A DNA stretch of 64,000 bases from Paenibacillaceae bacterium GAS479 (GCA_900105225.1 LT629764.1:3926501-3990500), one strand, 5' to 3'; shown: positions 53,667 to 63,444, counted from the stretch's first letter. Numbers and translations: made by a program. Notes: generated from the sequence alone by a model not told the origin.

Positions 53667-53996
53667 CTAGCGCTGTTTGCCTGTTGCGTTCCGCTCGATG
53701 ACGGTACGGATGACACTGTGGTTGCGGAGCCCGGCAAAGATGTTGAACAGACCGAGCAGCATGAACACCGCTCCCACAATGACGCGAATTGTCGAGCCCG
53801 TATACATGAACATCTGAATGAGGGCGATCAAGATAAGCATTATGCCCATACAGATGTTCATTTTGGCGGCGTAAAGCGCTCTTTGATTGGCGTCTTTGGA
53901 GCGGCGAGAGCGGAAGCTGTTCACAACGGACATGATGGAGCTGATGATGATACCTGCAATGATGATCCATTGCAGCCAGGCGACGGGATCGTTCAT
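53667..53996 (-). CDS. ytpI: YtpI-like membrane protein
   Basis: 109 residues with three membrane segments (WIIIAGIIISSIMSVV, MGIMLILIALIQMFMY, VIVGAVFMLLGLFNIFAG). Length, topology and gene context near ytoI, ytrI and dnaE match B. subtilis YtpI, a protein of unknown function. The ribosome binding site is weak or far (GGAGA 14 bases before the ATG). Confidence 0.75.
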   Translation of the reverse strand: MNDPVAWLQWIIIAGIIISSIMSVVNSFRSRRSKDANQRALYAAKMNICMGIMLILIALIQMFMYTGSTIRVIVGAVFMLLGLFNIFAGLRNHSVIRTVIERNATGKQR

Positions 53997-54094
53997 GGGA
54001 GCTGAGCAGTCTCCTTTGGCGGGCAGCTGCCCGTCCAGTATTTTTCGCTATTGTACCATAATAGGGCGGTATGCTGCGAATAGGGGGATAGTCT

Positions 54095-54610
54095 TTAAGG
54101 AGGAGTGTTGCCGCTTACCTCAGGCCCAAGCAAACGGATGTTGACCCATACCTGTAGACGGTTTTCGGCGACAAGAACGGTTTTGATGTTTAACGCGAAT
54201 CGTTTATCCTTATCGCGGTACACCTTTTCAGCCAATAGCTCACGTGCGAGGCGAGACTCCCTATCAATCTCATAAATGCTGTGGCCTTCCAGCACGAGCA
54301 GATCATCATGCAGCTGCGCCTTTAGCCGGGATTTCGTCGGTTCATCCAGTCCGGCCGTGCCAGGGCCATTTTCGAAGCGGATTTGTATCGTTTTGATGAC
54401 GGAGTGCTGTTGTTTGAACTTACTTAATTTTTCCAGCTCATTGTCACGCTCGTTAAGCTGGTCCTCGAGCTCGCCTTTCAGGTTGATGACGCGATCGAAC
54501 TGCGCCTGAAACAGGGAGTGATAGAGGGCGGCTCCGATGATCATGCCACAGATGATCAGGCCGGCGGCCTGAGTCAAACGGGCAAAGCGGGCAAAGGGAG
54601 GGACTCGCAT
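54095..54610 (-). CDS. ytrI: Sporulation membrane protein YtrI
   Basis: 171 residues: one membrane segment at about residues 13-33 (AAGLIICGMIIGAALYHS), a coiled coil (LKGELEDQLNERDNELEKLS) and a C-terminal beta domain. Matches YtrI, a SigE-dependent sporulation protein encoded beside ytrH in B. subtilis. It is 10 bases downstream of ytrH. Confidence 0.85.
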   Translation of the reverse strand: MRVPPFARFARLTQAAGLIICGMIIGAALYHSLFQAQFDRVINLKGELEDQLNERDNELEKLSKFKQQHSVIKTIQIRFENGPGTAGLDEPTKSRLKAQLHDDLLVLEGHSIYEIDRESRLARELLAEKVYRDKDKRFALNIKTVLVAENRLQVWVNIRLLGPEVSGNTPP

Positions 54611-54620
54611 GGACGCAGGC

Positions 54621-54947
54621 TCACCCCGATCCCCGGCAAATCATACGGATGAGCTCCGTGCCGGCATGGGCGCCGACGAAGGCGCACAGAATGAACAACA
54701 CCTGTTGAACGACAGGGGACAGATGGCCCTCGATCATATTGCTTTCGATGACACGCATTGGATCGATCGTTCCGCCGACGGCGGCGACAAGAGCCCATAT
54801 TTTCAGGCGGGAAGCCGTATCGACCATCATCGAGGATGGAGGGGAGAGTGCCAGCACCGATCCGATGCCGGCTAGCAATGCGCCTCCGACGACAACGCCG
54901 AAAGCGATGAAGCAGTCGATCAATGCTTTGCTCAGGATCAAGTTCAT
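54621..54947 (-). CDS. ytrH: Sporulation protein YtrH
   Basis: 108 residues with three hydrophobic segments (DCFIAFGVVVGGALLAGIG, LKIWALVAAVGGTIDPM, VVQQVLFILCAFVGAHAGTE). Matches YtrH, required for efficient sporulation in B. subtilis. The ATG at 54947 follows GAGGCGG by nine bases; in-frame ATGs upstream lie within that site. Divergent from dnaE, as in B. subtilis. Confidence 0.88.
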   Translation of the reverse strand: MNLILSKALIDCFIAFGVVVGGALLAGIGSVLALSPPSSMMVDTASRLKIWALVAAVGGTIDPMRVIESNMIEGHLSPVVQQVLFILCAFVGAHAGTELIRMICRGSG

Positions 54948-55095
54948 GCGCTGCATCCGCCTCACCTTTCTAGAAGGAATTTGGGAAAAGCTACCCCTTG
55001 TTCATTGTATGGGCCTGTACCGGTCTTTTATGATAAGATAGATAGAAAGACCGAACAGATGTGCCCCGCCTGGCGGGTGCGAAAGGAGGAACGCG

Positions 55096-58000
55096 ATGAG
55101 CGCGAGCGAACGATTCGTGCATTTGCATGTGCACAGTGAATATAGCTTGCTGGACGGGGCCGCGCGGATCCGCGACCTGACGGCAAGAGCGGCAGAGCTC
55201 GGCATGCGCTCGTTGGCGCTGACCGACCATGGTGTGATGTATGGGGCGGTACCCTTTTACAAGGCGTGTCTGAAGCAGGGCATCAAGCCGATCATCGGCT
55301 GCGAGATGTATCTGTCGGGAGGGTCCAGGCTGGATAAGGGTACGCGCAAGGACAACCCGATTTACCATCTGATTTTGCTGGCCCAAAACGAGACCGGTTA
55401 CCGAAACCTCATGAAGCTGAGCACCATTGCTCATCTGGAAGGTTTTCATTATAAACCCCGCATTGATCATGACGCGCTGCGGGAGCATGCGGGCGGGCTT
55501 ATCTGCCTGAGCGCCTGCTTAGCGGGTGAGGTCGCCCAGCATCTGCTTTACGACCGCCCGGAGGAGGCGAAGCTTGCAGCGCTGAAGTACCGGGAGACGT
55601 TCGGGGAGAACTTTTACCTGGAAATTCAGGATCATGGGATGGCGGAGCAAAAAAAAGTGACTGCCGGAATGATCAACCTATCGGAAGAAACCGGTATTCC
55701 GCTGGCCGCTACAAATGATGTCCACTACTTGCGGCAGGAGGATGCGGCTGTGCAGGATGTGCTCATCTGCATCGGCACTGGCAAAAGCGTGAGCGACCCT
55801 GACCGGATGCATATGCATGGGGACGGCATGTATTTGAAAAGTGTGGACGAGATGGCGCGGCTGTTTCCCCATCTGCCCGAAGCGCTGGCCAATACGGTGC
55901 GCATCGCCGAGAGCTGCAATGTGGAATTGCGGCTTGGCGAGCATGCCCTGCCGGAGTATCGGCCGCTGCCTGAAGGGCTGAGCTCGGGCGCTTATTTGGA
56001 GCAGCTATGCCTGGAGGGGATGCTGCAACGGTATGACGGAGCGGGTGCGCGCCATCAAGGAGCGGAGGCTAGTGTGCCGAGCCTGGTGGAGAACGCAGGG
56101 CGGGCTGATTCGGCGCTCCTGGAAGGAGTGGGGAGCGGGCTGCTTGATGGAGCGGAGAGTAGCTTGCCGAGTTTGGCGGAGAGCGGGTTGCATACAGGAG
56201 CGGAGACTAGTGTACCGAGCCTGGTGGAGAGCGCAGGGCGGGCTGATTCGGCGCTCCTGGAAGGAGTGGGGAGCGGGCTGCTTGATGGAGCGGAGAGTAG
56301 CTTGCCGAGTTTGGCGGAGAGTGGGTTGCATACAGGAGCGGAGACTAGTGTGCCGAGCCTGGTGGAGAGCGGACTGCGCGAAGAGGCAGAGAGCGGCGTG
56401 CCGCTGTTGGAAAAGGCGGAGAGTGGGCTGCGGTACGAGGGAGCGGAGAGCGGCGTGCCGCGTCTGGAGGAAGCGGAGAGTGGGCTGCGGTACGAAGGAA
56501 CGGAGAGCGGTTTGCCGCATCTGGAGGAAGCGGAGCGGAGGCTGCGGTACGAGCTTGGCGTTATTGAGCGGATGGGTTTCAGCGACTATTTTCTTATCGT
56601 CTGGGACTTTATCCGTTACGCTCATGAGCAAGGCATTCGCACGGGACCAGGCCGCGGCTCTTCAGCCGGCAGCCTCGTCGCTTACTGTCTTCGCATAACC
56701 GATGTTGATCCGCTGAAGCATAAGCTGCTGTTCGAGCGTTTTTTGAACCCAGAGCGTATCAGCATGCCGGATATCGATATCGACTTCAATGACGAGCGGC
56801 GCGACGAGGTGATTGCTTATGTGAGCCGCAAGTACGGATCGGACCATGTAGCGCAAATCATCACATTCGGCACGTTGGCTGCGAAGGCCGCTATTCGTGA
56901 TGTCGGGCGCGCATTGGACGTGCCGATCGGCGACGTTGATCGTGTGGCCAAGCTTATTCCAGGGCAGCCTGGTACGACGCTCCAATCGGCGCTCGCTTCT
57001 GTGCCGCAGCTGCGGGAGTATGCGGAGCGTGATGGTACGAGGGAGCTGATTGCCACTGCACTTAAGGTGGAAGGCATGCCGCGCCACGCTTCGACTCATG
57101 CGGCTGGCGTTGTCATTTCCGGTCGGCCGCTGACGGATTATGTACCGTTGCAGGCGGGCTCGGAGGCCGCTGCGCTGACGCAATATTCCATGGAGAATGT
57201 CGAGGCTGTCGGCTTGCTCAAGATGGATTTTCTCGGCCTGCGTACTCTTTCTATCCTGGAACGGACATTGGACTGGGTCAAAGAAGAGGGGGGCGAGGCA
57301 ATTGATTTTCGCCTCATCCCGGATGACGATCCCGCCACCTATGAGATGCTTGGCCGCGGCGACACGACGGGCATTTTCCAGTTGGAGTCGGCGGGCATGC
57401 GCCGCGTGCTGCGGGAGCTGAAACCAAGCTCGTTTGAGGATATCATCTCGGTTTTGGCGCTGTATCGTCCAGGCCCGATGGAATTCATCCCGCGCTTCAT
57501 CGCTGGCAAACATGGTTTGGAGCGGATTGATTATCCGCATCCTTCGCTTGAGCCGATTTTGAAGGATACGTACGGTATCATCGTTTACCAGGAGCAGATT
57601 ATGCAAATCGCATCTGAGATGGCTGGTTTCAGCCTCGGTGAGGCGGATTTGCTACGGCGTGCTGTTTCCAAGAAAAAACGCGAAATATTGGATGAGCAAC
57701 AAGCCGCCTTTGTGCGGGGCAGTCTTGGGCAGGGCTATTCCGAAGAGGATGCCAAGCGCGTCTACGATATGATTTTGCGCTTCGCGGACTACGGCTTCCC
57801 GCGCGCTCATGCGGCCGCTTACGGTGTACTGGCCTTTCAGACAGCCTGGCTCAAACGGCATTATCCCGTATCTTTCATGGCTTCGATGTTGGCTTCCGTC
57901 ACCAGCAATCAGCGCAAAACGGGCGAGTATATCGACGAATGCAAGCGCATGGGAATCGGCGTGCTGCCTCCGGATGTCAACTTCAGCTCTATCACTTTCA

Positions 58001-59250
58001 GCCCGGATGGGGAGGCTGTCCGTTTCGGTCTTGCCTCCATCAAGAATGTGGGCACGCAGGCAATCGATTCGATTTTGCGGGAGCGTAAAAGCCGACCGTT
58101 TGCCAGCTTAATTGATCTGTGTCGGCGGGTTGATTTGCGCGTCGTCAACAAACGTGTGCTGGAATGCCTCATCGGCGCAGGAGCGCTGGAATCGCTGCCA
58201 GGTCATCGGGCGCAGCAGTTGGCGGCGCTTGACGAGTCGGTCGAAGCCGCTCAGAAATGGCGTAAAGAGCGCGCGGAGCTGCAGATTGAGCTTTTCGGCT
58301 TCGAAGAGGTGCAGAACTGGGATGTCGAAATGCCGCAGGTACAGCCTTACGCCCAAGCCCAACTGCTAGAGCTGGAGCGGGATCTGCTGGGGCTGTACCT
58401 GTCCGGTCATCCGCTTGACGGAGCGGAGGAGCAGCTGGCAGAGTTCGGTCTCGACCGGCTAGTTGAGCTGGCGGATGCACCGGATGAGACGCGCTGTGTG
58501 ACGGCGGTACGCATCATTGCGATCAAGCAGCTGCGGACGCGCAAAGGTCAGCAAATGGCTTTTGCCGAGGTAGAGGATCGCATTATGCGCGCTGAGGCAG
58601 TGATTTTCCCGTCCGCGTGGGCGAAGCTCGCGGACGGGATCTCGGTAGGCGGCCTGGTGGTACTACAGGCCGTTGTGCAACAGGGGGACGAGGACATCAA
58701 GCTCATCGTGGATGACCTCGTCCCCCTGGACGACCCCGAGCTTCGCTCCGGGGTCGAGCGGCTTCGCCGCCAGGCGCGCGCCCGCAGCGCGCGCGCCGGC
58801 GGAGCTGCGCCCGCGCCCGGTGGCGCAGCCTCGGGCGCGGCGCAGCCGCGCGGGGCAGGCGGGGCGAAGCCGCCTGCCGGGCGCCCCGGCGGGGCGCAGC
58901 CAGCGGGCGCTCCTGCGGAGCCGCGCCCGCGCCCGGCCGCTTCCGCGCCGGGGCGCGCGGGCGGCGCAGCCTCGCCGCCCGCTGGCGCCGCTTCGCTGCG
59001 CACCCCACCCGCAGCGCGTTCCGCTCAGCGGGTGTACATCAAAATCGTGGCGGATCGTGAAACTCCCGCCACGCTGGAGCGCCTGAAGGCGCTCCTAGCC
59101 GAGCATGCAGGGCCGCTCGGCACCGTGCTCTTCTACGAGCGCGCTGGGCGCTCGCTCGAGCTAAGCGAGCGCTACCGGGTCAAGCCTTCCCCGGAGCTGA
59201 TCGAGCGCATTGAACTGCTGCTCGGCAAAGGAGCGGCCGTCGTCAAATAA
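55096..59250 (+). CDS. dnaE: DNA polymerase III subunit alpha DnaE
   Basis: 1,384 residues, much longer than the about 1,115 of B. subtilis DnaE. PHP domain: FVHLHVHSEYSLLDG at the start. Polymerase: GPGRGSSAGSLVAYC and the catalytic aspartates in PDIDIDF (558-564), then LYRPGPMEFIPRF and the helix-hairpin-helix and OB regions. AAAGGAGG precedes the ATG. Two additions stand out: residues about 316-482 are a tandem-repeat insertion between PHP and palm, and residues about 1220-1320 are an Ala/Gly/Pro/Arg linker of very high GC before the C-terminal domain. The frame is intact, so the enzyme is presumably functional as the error-prone or lagging-strand polymerase. Confidence 0.93.
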   Translation: MSASERFVHLHVHSEYSLLDGAARIRDLTARAAELGMRSLALTDHGVMYGAVPFYKACLKQGIKPIIGCEMYLSGGSRLDKGTRKDNPIYHLILLAQNETGYRNLMKLSTIAHLEGFHYKPRIDHDALREHAGGLICLSACLAGEVAQHLLYDRPEEAKLAALKYRETFGENFYLEIQDHGMAEQKKVTAGMINLSEETGIPLAATNDVHYLRQEDAAVQDVLICIGTGKSVSDPDRMHMHGDGMYLKSVDEMARLFPHLPEALANTVRIAESCNVELRLGEHALPEYRPLPEGLSSGAYLEQLCLEGMLQRYDGAGARHQGAEASVPSLVENAGRADSALLEGVGSGLLDGAESSLPSLAESGLHTGAETSVPSLVESAGRADSALLEGVGSGLLDGAESSLPSLAESGLHTGAETSVPSLVESGLREEAESGVPLLEKAESGLRYEGAESGVPRLEEAESGLRYEGTESGLPHLEEAERRLRYELGVIERMGFSDYFLIVWDFIRYAHEQGIRTGPGRGSSAGSLVAYCLRITDVDPLKHKLLFERFLNPERISMPDIDIDFNDERRDEVIAYVSRKYGSDHVAQIITFGTLAAKAAIRDVGRALDVPIGDVDRVAKLIPGQPGTTLQSALASVPQLREYAERDGTRELIATALKVEGMPRHASTHAAGVVISGRPLTDYVPLQAGSEAAALTQYSMENVEAVGLLKMDFLGLRTLSILERTLDWVKEEGGEAIDFRLIPDDDPATYEMLGRGDTTGIFQLESAGMRRVLRELKPSSFEDIISVLALYRPGPMEFIPRFIAGKHGLERIDYPHPSLEPILKDTYGIIVYQEQIMQIASEMAGFSLGEADLLRRAVSKKKREILDEQQAAFVRGSLGQGYSEEDAKRVYDMILRFADYGFPRAHAAAYGVLAFQTAWLKRHYPVSFMASMLASVTSNQRKTGEYIDECKRMGIGVLPPDVNFSSITFSPDGEAVRFGLASIKNVGTQAIDSILRERKSRPFASLIDLCRRVDLRVVNKRVLECLIGAGALESLPGHRAQQLAALDESVEAAQKWRKERAELQIELFGFEEVQNWDVEMPQVQPYAQAQLLELERDLLGLYLSGHPLDGAEEQLAEFGLDRLVELADAPDETRCVTAVRIIAIKQLRTRKGQQMAFAEVEDRIMRAEAVIFPSAWAKLADGISVGGLVVLQAVVQQGDEDIKLIVDDLVPLDDPELRSGVERLRRQARARSARAGGAAPAPGGAASGAAQPRGAGGAKPPAGRPGGAQPAGAPAEPRPRPAASAPGRAGGAASPPAGAASLRTPPAARSAQRVYIKIVADRETPATLERLKALLAEHAGPLGTVLFYERAGRSLELSERYRVKPSPELIERIELLLGKGAAVVK
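56074..56391 (+). repeat. 138-bp in-frame tandem repeat inside dnaE
   Basis: Copies at 56074-56211 and 56212-56349 are almost identical, with a third beginning at 56350. Each codes 46 residues (VPSLVESAGRADSALLEGVG, then SGLLDGAESSLPSLAESGLH). Beyond it a degenerate 20-residue repeat (ESGLRYEGAESGVPRLEEA) continues to about 56540. Confidence 0.95.
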
Positions 59251-59375
59251 GACGGCCTCCCTATCACCTATTACGGACCTGTTATCTGCTATGTGCAGAG
59301 GGCAGGTCCATATTTTTTGCCAAGCTAGCTAATAGCCAAACTTGAAACCCCCGCTGTCCGTCAAATAAGCCAATC

Positions 59376-60005
59376 AAGTAGCCAAAGCTACTTGAAGGCC
59401 CCGCTACCGGCTGCGCCAATCAAATCAAGTAGCCAAAGCTACTTGAAAGCTCCGCTACCGGCTCCGCCAATCAAATCAAGTAGCCAAAGCTACTTGAAAG
59501 CTCCGCTACCGGCTCCGCCAATCAAATCAAGTAGCCAAAGCTACTTGAAAGCCCCGCTACCGGCTGCGCCAATCAAATCAAGTAGCCAAAACTACTTGAA
59601 AGCCCCGCTACCAGCTCTGCCAATCAAATCAAGTAGCCAAAGCTACTTGAAAGCCCCGATACCGGCTCCGCCAGCCGAATCAAGTAGCCAAAACTACTTG
59701 AAAGCCCCGCTACCAGCTCCGCCAATCAAATCAAGTAGCCAAAGCTACTTGAAAGCTCCGCTACCGGCTGCGCCAATCAAATCAAGTAGCCAAAGCTACT
59801 TGAAAGCTCCGCTACCAGCTGCGCCAATCGAATCAAGTAGCCAAAGCTACTTGAAAGCTTCGCTACCGGCTCCGCCAACCAAATCAAGTAGCCAAAGCTC
59901 CTTGAAAGCCTCACTACCAGCTGCGCCAATCGAATCAAGTAGCCAAAGCTACTTGAAGGCCCTGCTGCCGCTCAAACCAATCAAATCAAGTAGCCAAAAC
60001 TACTT
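59376..60005. repeat. 51-bp repeat array with palindromic core (array B, 13 copies)
   Basis: Thirteen cores (AAGTAGCCAAAGCTACTT and variants) begin at 59376 and recur every 51 bases without a single indel up to 59988. Most keep the full 7-bp stem; four read AAGTAGCCAAAACTACTT, one CTCCTT. Since 51 is divisible by three, frames stay open, and the frame giving KAPLPAPPIKSSSQSYL repeats runs from TTG 59392 to 60276, but no ATG or ribosome binding site opens it. The gap 59251-60337 contains no other gene I can support. Confidence 0.9.
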
Positions 60006-60010
60006 GAAAG

Positions 60011-60079
60011 CCCCGCTACCAGCCCCGCTAACGGCTCCGCTACCAGCCCCGCTAACGGCTCCGCTACCAGCCCCGCTAG
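60011..60079. repeat. 12/24-bp tandem repeat next to array B
   Basis: Alternating CCCCGCTAACGG and CTCCGCTACCAG units, derived in part from the spacer of the 51-bp repeat. The following 250 bases up to the YutG-like gene show no gene. Confidence 0.75.
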
Positions 60080-60337
60080 TCTGTTCTCATGCCATTCCCA
60101 ATCATCGCACTTTCCTCTTCATTTTCCCGGAACATTTTGCGGGACAGGTGCATAGAGTAGGAAACACAGCAGCATGTTGCTGGGCGACGGGCGCCCCAAG
60201 CGGCGGATGGCGGAGGATAAGGGGGCGCGGTTGCAGCCCTCTACTGCTGTCTCTGCCGACGGTCAACGTCCGGTGAATGATAGGGAGGCGCCTATGGGCA
60301 AACCTTCCGGCATTAGGCTGAGCAGGAGGGAAAGCGG

Positions 60338-60838
60338 ATGAATTCCGAATTGGAGCGCTGGTTGGAAAGGCGCGGAGTGACAGTAGCAGATGTAGCGGAA
60401 ATCGTACATGCCCTGCAGCTTCCCTATAACCCTCATTTGACGATGGAGGAATGTCTGGAAAGCGTACGTACCGTGCTTGGCAAGCGCGAGGTGCAGTACG
60501 TCTTGTATACGGGAATTGCACTGGATGAACTGGCGGAAAAAAAGCTGTTGCCAGCTCCCCTGCAGCAGATTATGGAGAAGGACGAATCGCTCTACGGTGT
60601 TGATGAAACGCTGGCAATGGGCATTACTAATGTGTATGGCATGATTGGCTTGACGAGCTTTGGTTACCTGGATAAAGTGAAGCCGGGTATTATCAGCCGT
60701 CTGAATGATAAGTCGACGGGTGCAGTTCATGTATTTCTGGACGATCTGGTGGCTGGTCTGGCTGCCGCAGCCTCGGCGAGGATCGCGCACCAGGATCCGA
60801 AAGCGATCTATTACAGCGAGGACGGCACCAAAATCTAG
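60338..60838 (+). CDS. YutG-like protein, phosphatidylglycerophosphatase A family
   Basis: 166 residues. ERRGVTVADVAEIVHALQ, YNPHLTMEECLESVRTVLGK, DESLYGVDETLAMGITNVYG and HVFLDDLVAGLAAAASARI match B. subtilis YutG, a soluble PgpA-family protein. PgpA enzymes dephosphorylate phosphatidylglycerol phosphate, but the Bacillus member lacks membrane segments and its substrate is uncertain. GGAGGGAAAGCGG precedes the ATG. Confidence 0.85.
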   Translation: MNSELERWLERRGVTVADVAEIVHALQLPYNPHLTMEECLESVRTVLGKREVQYVLYTGIALDELAEKKLLPAPLQQIMEKDESLYGVDETLAMGITNVYGMIGLTSFGYLDKVKPGIISRLNDKSTGAVHVFLDDLVAGLAAAASARIAHQDPKAIYYSEDGTKI

Positions 60839-61205
60839 ACAAAGCAGGATTCCGGCGCTGCAGGAGCGAATCGTTGTTCCTGCAGCTCTTTCGAGTATGA
60901 ACCAGCGGATTTATGGATGAGTTCAAACATCTCGTATAGCTTCGACCGACTTTTGTGCAGCACCAACCAACTCTAAAGCTGCATCAAACGTTTCAAACAT
61001 CGCAATCAACTCTCACGAAGCACTAATCTCTCGTCACCATCAGCCGTCTCTCACGCAGTATCAGCCGTCTCTCGAACTGCATCAAGCGTCTCGCACACAC
61101 TCCAAACGTCTCGTACGCTGGGCCTTTCTTGCTAGAAAAACTTGTCCTATGCTATGATTGTGAGATCATGTGACCTGTTTCCGGGATTATCAGGAGGTAC
61201 CTTTC
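60839..61205. other. Intergenic region with degenerate 20-22-bp repeats
   Basis: Between about 60950 and 61120 variants of GCATCAAACGTCTC and TATCAGCCGTCTCTC recur every 20-30 bases. No gene. A -10-like TATGAT (61151-61156) lies 50 bases before the next start. Confidence 0.55.
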
Positions 61206-61394
61206 ATGTGGACGGTCATCTACATCGCGCCAACGGCAAAAATCGCGGAGAGTATCAAGAGTAGGCTTACGGAAGAAGGATTTCTCGTCCAGACCAAGCC
61301 CATCAACATGTCCAAGCAGCAGTACGAGATCCTAGTACCGTCCGGAGAGCTGGAGGAAGTACAGGAAGTGCTGAGCTCCATTCTCCATTCCTGA
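61206..61394 (+). CDS. Small conserved protein upstream of accD
   Basis: 62 residues (MWTVIYIAPTAKIAESIKSR, ILVPSGELEEVQEVLSSI), reading as a small alpha/beta domain of the DUF2007-like, signal-transducing type. AGGAGGT lies eight bases before the ATG at 61206, which decides it over an in-frame codon 12 residues upstream. It precedes accD by 42 bases in the same direction and is likely in the same operon. Function unknown. Confidence 0.7.
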   Translation: MWTVIYIAPTAKIAESIKSRLTEEGFLVQTKPINMSKQQYEILVPSGELEEVQEVLSSILHS

Positions 61395-61436
61395 TTGCCG
61401 GCCCGACTATACTTAGCGTCTTGAGAGGTGTCACTC

Positions 61437-62327
61437 GTGTTTAAGGACTTATTTCACAAACGTAAATACGCCACCGTTCCTTCCGAGAGGGAGCGCAGCG
61501 ATAAGCAGGACCGGCCGAAGCGGGATATTCCCGAAGGCCTAATGAACAAATGCCCTAAGTGTGCCACGATTCAGTTCTCCAAAGAATTGGACAAGAATCT
61601 CAAAGTATGTCCGTCTTGCGGGCATCATTTCCGTCTGACCGCCTGGGAGCGCATCGGAATGACGCTTGATGACGGACGTTTGTCTGAATTCGACACGGAC
61701 ATGATTTCTGAGGACCCTATGGGGTTTCCTGGTTACGCCTCCAAACTGGAAGCTCAGAAGAAAAATTCCGGGCTGAAGGATGCAGTCATCACCGGTGAGG
61801 GAGCCATTGGAGGTTTCCCTGTTGTAGTCGCTGTCATGAGCTTCGACTTTTTCTCAGGCAGCATGGGTTCAGTCGTAGGCGAAAAGATTACGCGGGCAAT
61901 CGAGCAGGCGAGCCTTCGCAAGCTGCCTCTGCTGATCTTCTCTACCTCTGGCGGCGCGCGCATGCAGGAGAGCATCTTGAGCTTGATGCAAATGGCTAAG
62001 ACGAGCGCAGCTCTGGCTAAATTCCAGAGCGAGGGCGGGCTGTATATCTCGATTATGACTGATCCGACAACCGGGGGAGTCACGGCCAGCTTCGCATCTC
62101 TTGGCGACTACAATTTGGCCGAGCCTGGAGCGCTCATCGGCTTTGCCGGTCGAATTGTTATCGAGCAGACGATTCGTCAGAAGCTGCCGGACAACTTCCA
62201 GACAGCTGAGTTCAATCTACAGCATGGCCAGCTTGACCGCGTCGTCCACCGCAAGGACATGAAGTCCACGCTGACGCGTGTACTGGATATGCATGCTGTG
62301 AAGGAGGATACGGTATATGGCGGGTGA
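61437..62327 (+). CDS. accD: Acetyl-CoA carboxylase carboxyltransferase subunit beta AccD
   Basis: 296 residues from a GTG with GAGAGGTG upstream ([14 protein letters not shown], the usual AccD start). A four-cysteine zinc ribbon (C39, C42, C58, C61) is followed by the carboxyltransferase domain: [16 protein letters not shown] and [17 protein letters not shown], with SDPTTGG-like [14 protein letters not shown]. With AccA it transfers the carboxyl group from biotin to acetyl-CoA. It overlaps accA by 11 bases. Confidence 0.95.
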   Translation: MFKDLFHKRKYATVPSERERSDKQDRPKRDIPEGLMNKCPKCATIQFSKELDKNLKVCPSCGHHFRLTAWERIGMTLDDGRLSEFDTDMISEDPMGFPGYASKLEAQKKNSGLKDAVITGEGAIGGFPVVVAVMSFDFFSGSMGSVVGEKITRAIEQASLRKLPLLIFSTSGGARMQESILSLMQMAKTSAALAKFQSEGGLYISIMTDPTTGGVTASFASLGDYNLAEPGALIGFAGRIVIEQTIRQKLPDNFQTAEFNLQHGQLDRVVHRKDMKSTLTRVLDMHAVKEDTVYGG

Positions 62328-63444
62328 ACTGCCTTTTGAGAAGCCGCTAGGAGACCTCAGACGCAAGATTGAAGAGCTGAAGGGACTTAGCCAAGGAAAG
62401 GGCATCGACTTCAGCGACGAGATCGCCCGACTTGAAGCCCGCTGCCGTCAGCTAGAAGAAGAGCTGTACAGCGAGCTTGGAGCCGCTGAAAAAATGCATC
62501 TGGCTCGCCATCATCAGCGGCCTACATCGCTAGATTTTATCGGGGCGATCTTCACGGATTTCCTGGAGCTGCACGGCGATCGGCTGTTCGCCGATGATCT
62601 GGCGATCGTTGGTGGATTGGCCAAGCTGAATGGTGTACCGGTAACCGTTATCGGACATCAGCGCGGCAAAGATACAAAGGACAATATCGCACGCTTTTTC
62701 GGTAGTCCTCATCCGGAGGGCTTCCGCAAGGCGTTGCGTCTCATGCAGCAGGCACATAAATTCCATCGTCCGATCATTACCTTCATTGATACGAAGGGCG
62801 CTTATCCCGGCAATACAGCCGAGGAGCGCGGTCAATCGGAGGCGATTGCCCGTAATCTGCGTGAGATGGCGTTGCTCGGCGTACCTGTGCTCTGCGTCGT
62901 TATCGGTGAGGGCGGCAGCGGCGGCGCTTTGGCGCTCGGCGTAGGCAATCGGGTGCTCATGCTTGAGAATGCGATCTACTCTGTTATTTCGCCGAATGGA
63001 GCTGCTTCCATTCTATGGAAAGACGCTTCCAAGGCAGATCTAGCAGCCGAAGCGATGAAAATCACTGCCAAGGATTTGCTCGGATTCGGCATCATCGAGG
63101 AGATCATCCCCGAGCCGCAAGGCGGCGCACATCGGGATTACGCTGAGCAGGCTGATTACATCAAGGAAGCGCTGTGGCGCCATCTGCAGGAGCTTGGCTC
63201 CATGACATCGGAGGAACTGATCGAGGACCGATACATGAAGTTCCGCAAAATCGGACGGTTCACCTTTGCTCCAGATGCGGGCGGTTCACAGGATTCCGAG
63301 CGGCAGCCTGCTGAGGAAGTTACACAAGCAGAAGCAGCTTCGCCTGGTGATGCCAGCACAAGCGCAAGCTCGACTGATCCAATCACTGGAACTGTAACAG
63401 AGGCTGCGCCTTCACCAGCCGCTGAATCTGCTCGGGTGCATTGA
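62317..63444 (+). CDS. accA: Acetyl-CoA carboxylase carboxyltransferase subunit alpha AccA
   Basis: 375 residues. [52 protein letters not shown] and [20 protein letters not shown] are family hallmarks. The family is normally about 320 residues; here about 55 extra C-terminal residues are rich in Ala, Ser, Thr, Pro and Glu and probably disordered. Start overlaps accD, so the two subunits should be made in equal amounts. Confidence 0.95.
   Translation: MAGELPFEKPLGDLRRKIEELKGLSQGKGIDFSDEIARLEARCRQLEEELYSELGAAEKMHLARHHQRPTSLDFIGAIFTDFLELHGDRLFADDLAIVGGLAKLNGVPVTVIGHQRGKDTKDNIARFFGSPHPEGFRKALRLMQQAHKFHRPIITFIDTKGAYPGNTAEERGQSEAIARNLREMALLGVPVLCVVIGEGGSGGALALGVGNRVLMLENAIYSVISPNGAASILWKDASKADLAAEAMKITAKDLLGFGIIEEIIPEPQGGAHRDYAEQADYIKEALWRHLQELGSMTSEELIEDRYMKFRKIGRFTFAPDAGGSQDSERQPAEEVTQAEAASPGDASTSASSTDPITGTVTEAAPSPAAESARVH

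Noticed and set aside
53461-53970. N-terminal extension of the PepSY protein by 170 codons
   Set aside because: The extension overlaps ytpI on the same strand in another frame, is not protein-like, and a good start with GAGGAG lies at 53460.
55998-56700. Long overlapping frames on both strands of the dnaE repeat region
   Set aside because: They are produced by the repeats and high GC; the dnaE frame is continuous and has the catalytic motifs.
58548-59086. Arg/Ala/Pro-rich open frames over the dnaE linker
   Set aside because: Typical shadows of very GC-rich coding sequence, without ribosome binding sites.
59376-60005. CRISPR array
   Set aside because: Spacers between cores are nearly identical from unit to unit, so it is a tandem satellite.
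59392-60276. Open frame of 294 codons with 17-residue repeats
   Set aside because: It exists because the 51-bp repeat is a multiple of three. There is no ATG or ribosome binding site, it begins with TTG inside a repeat, and the repeat core shows compensatory changes in array A, which argue for a non-coding role.
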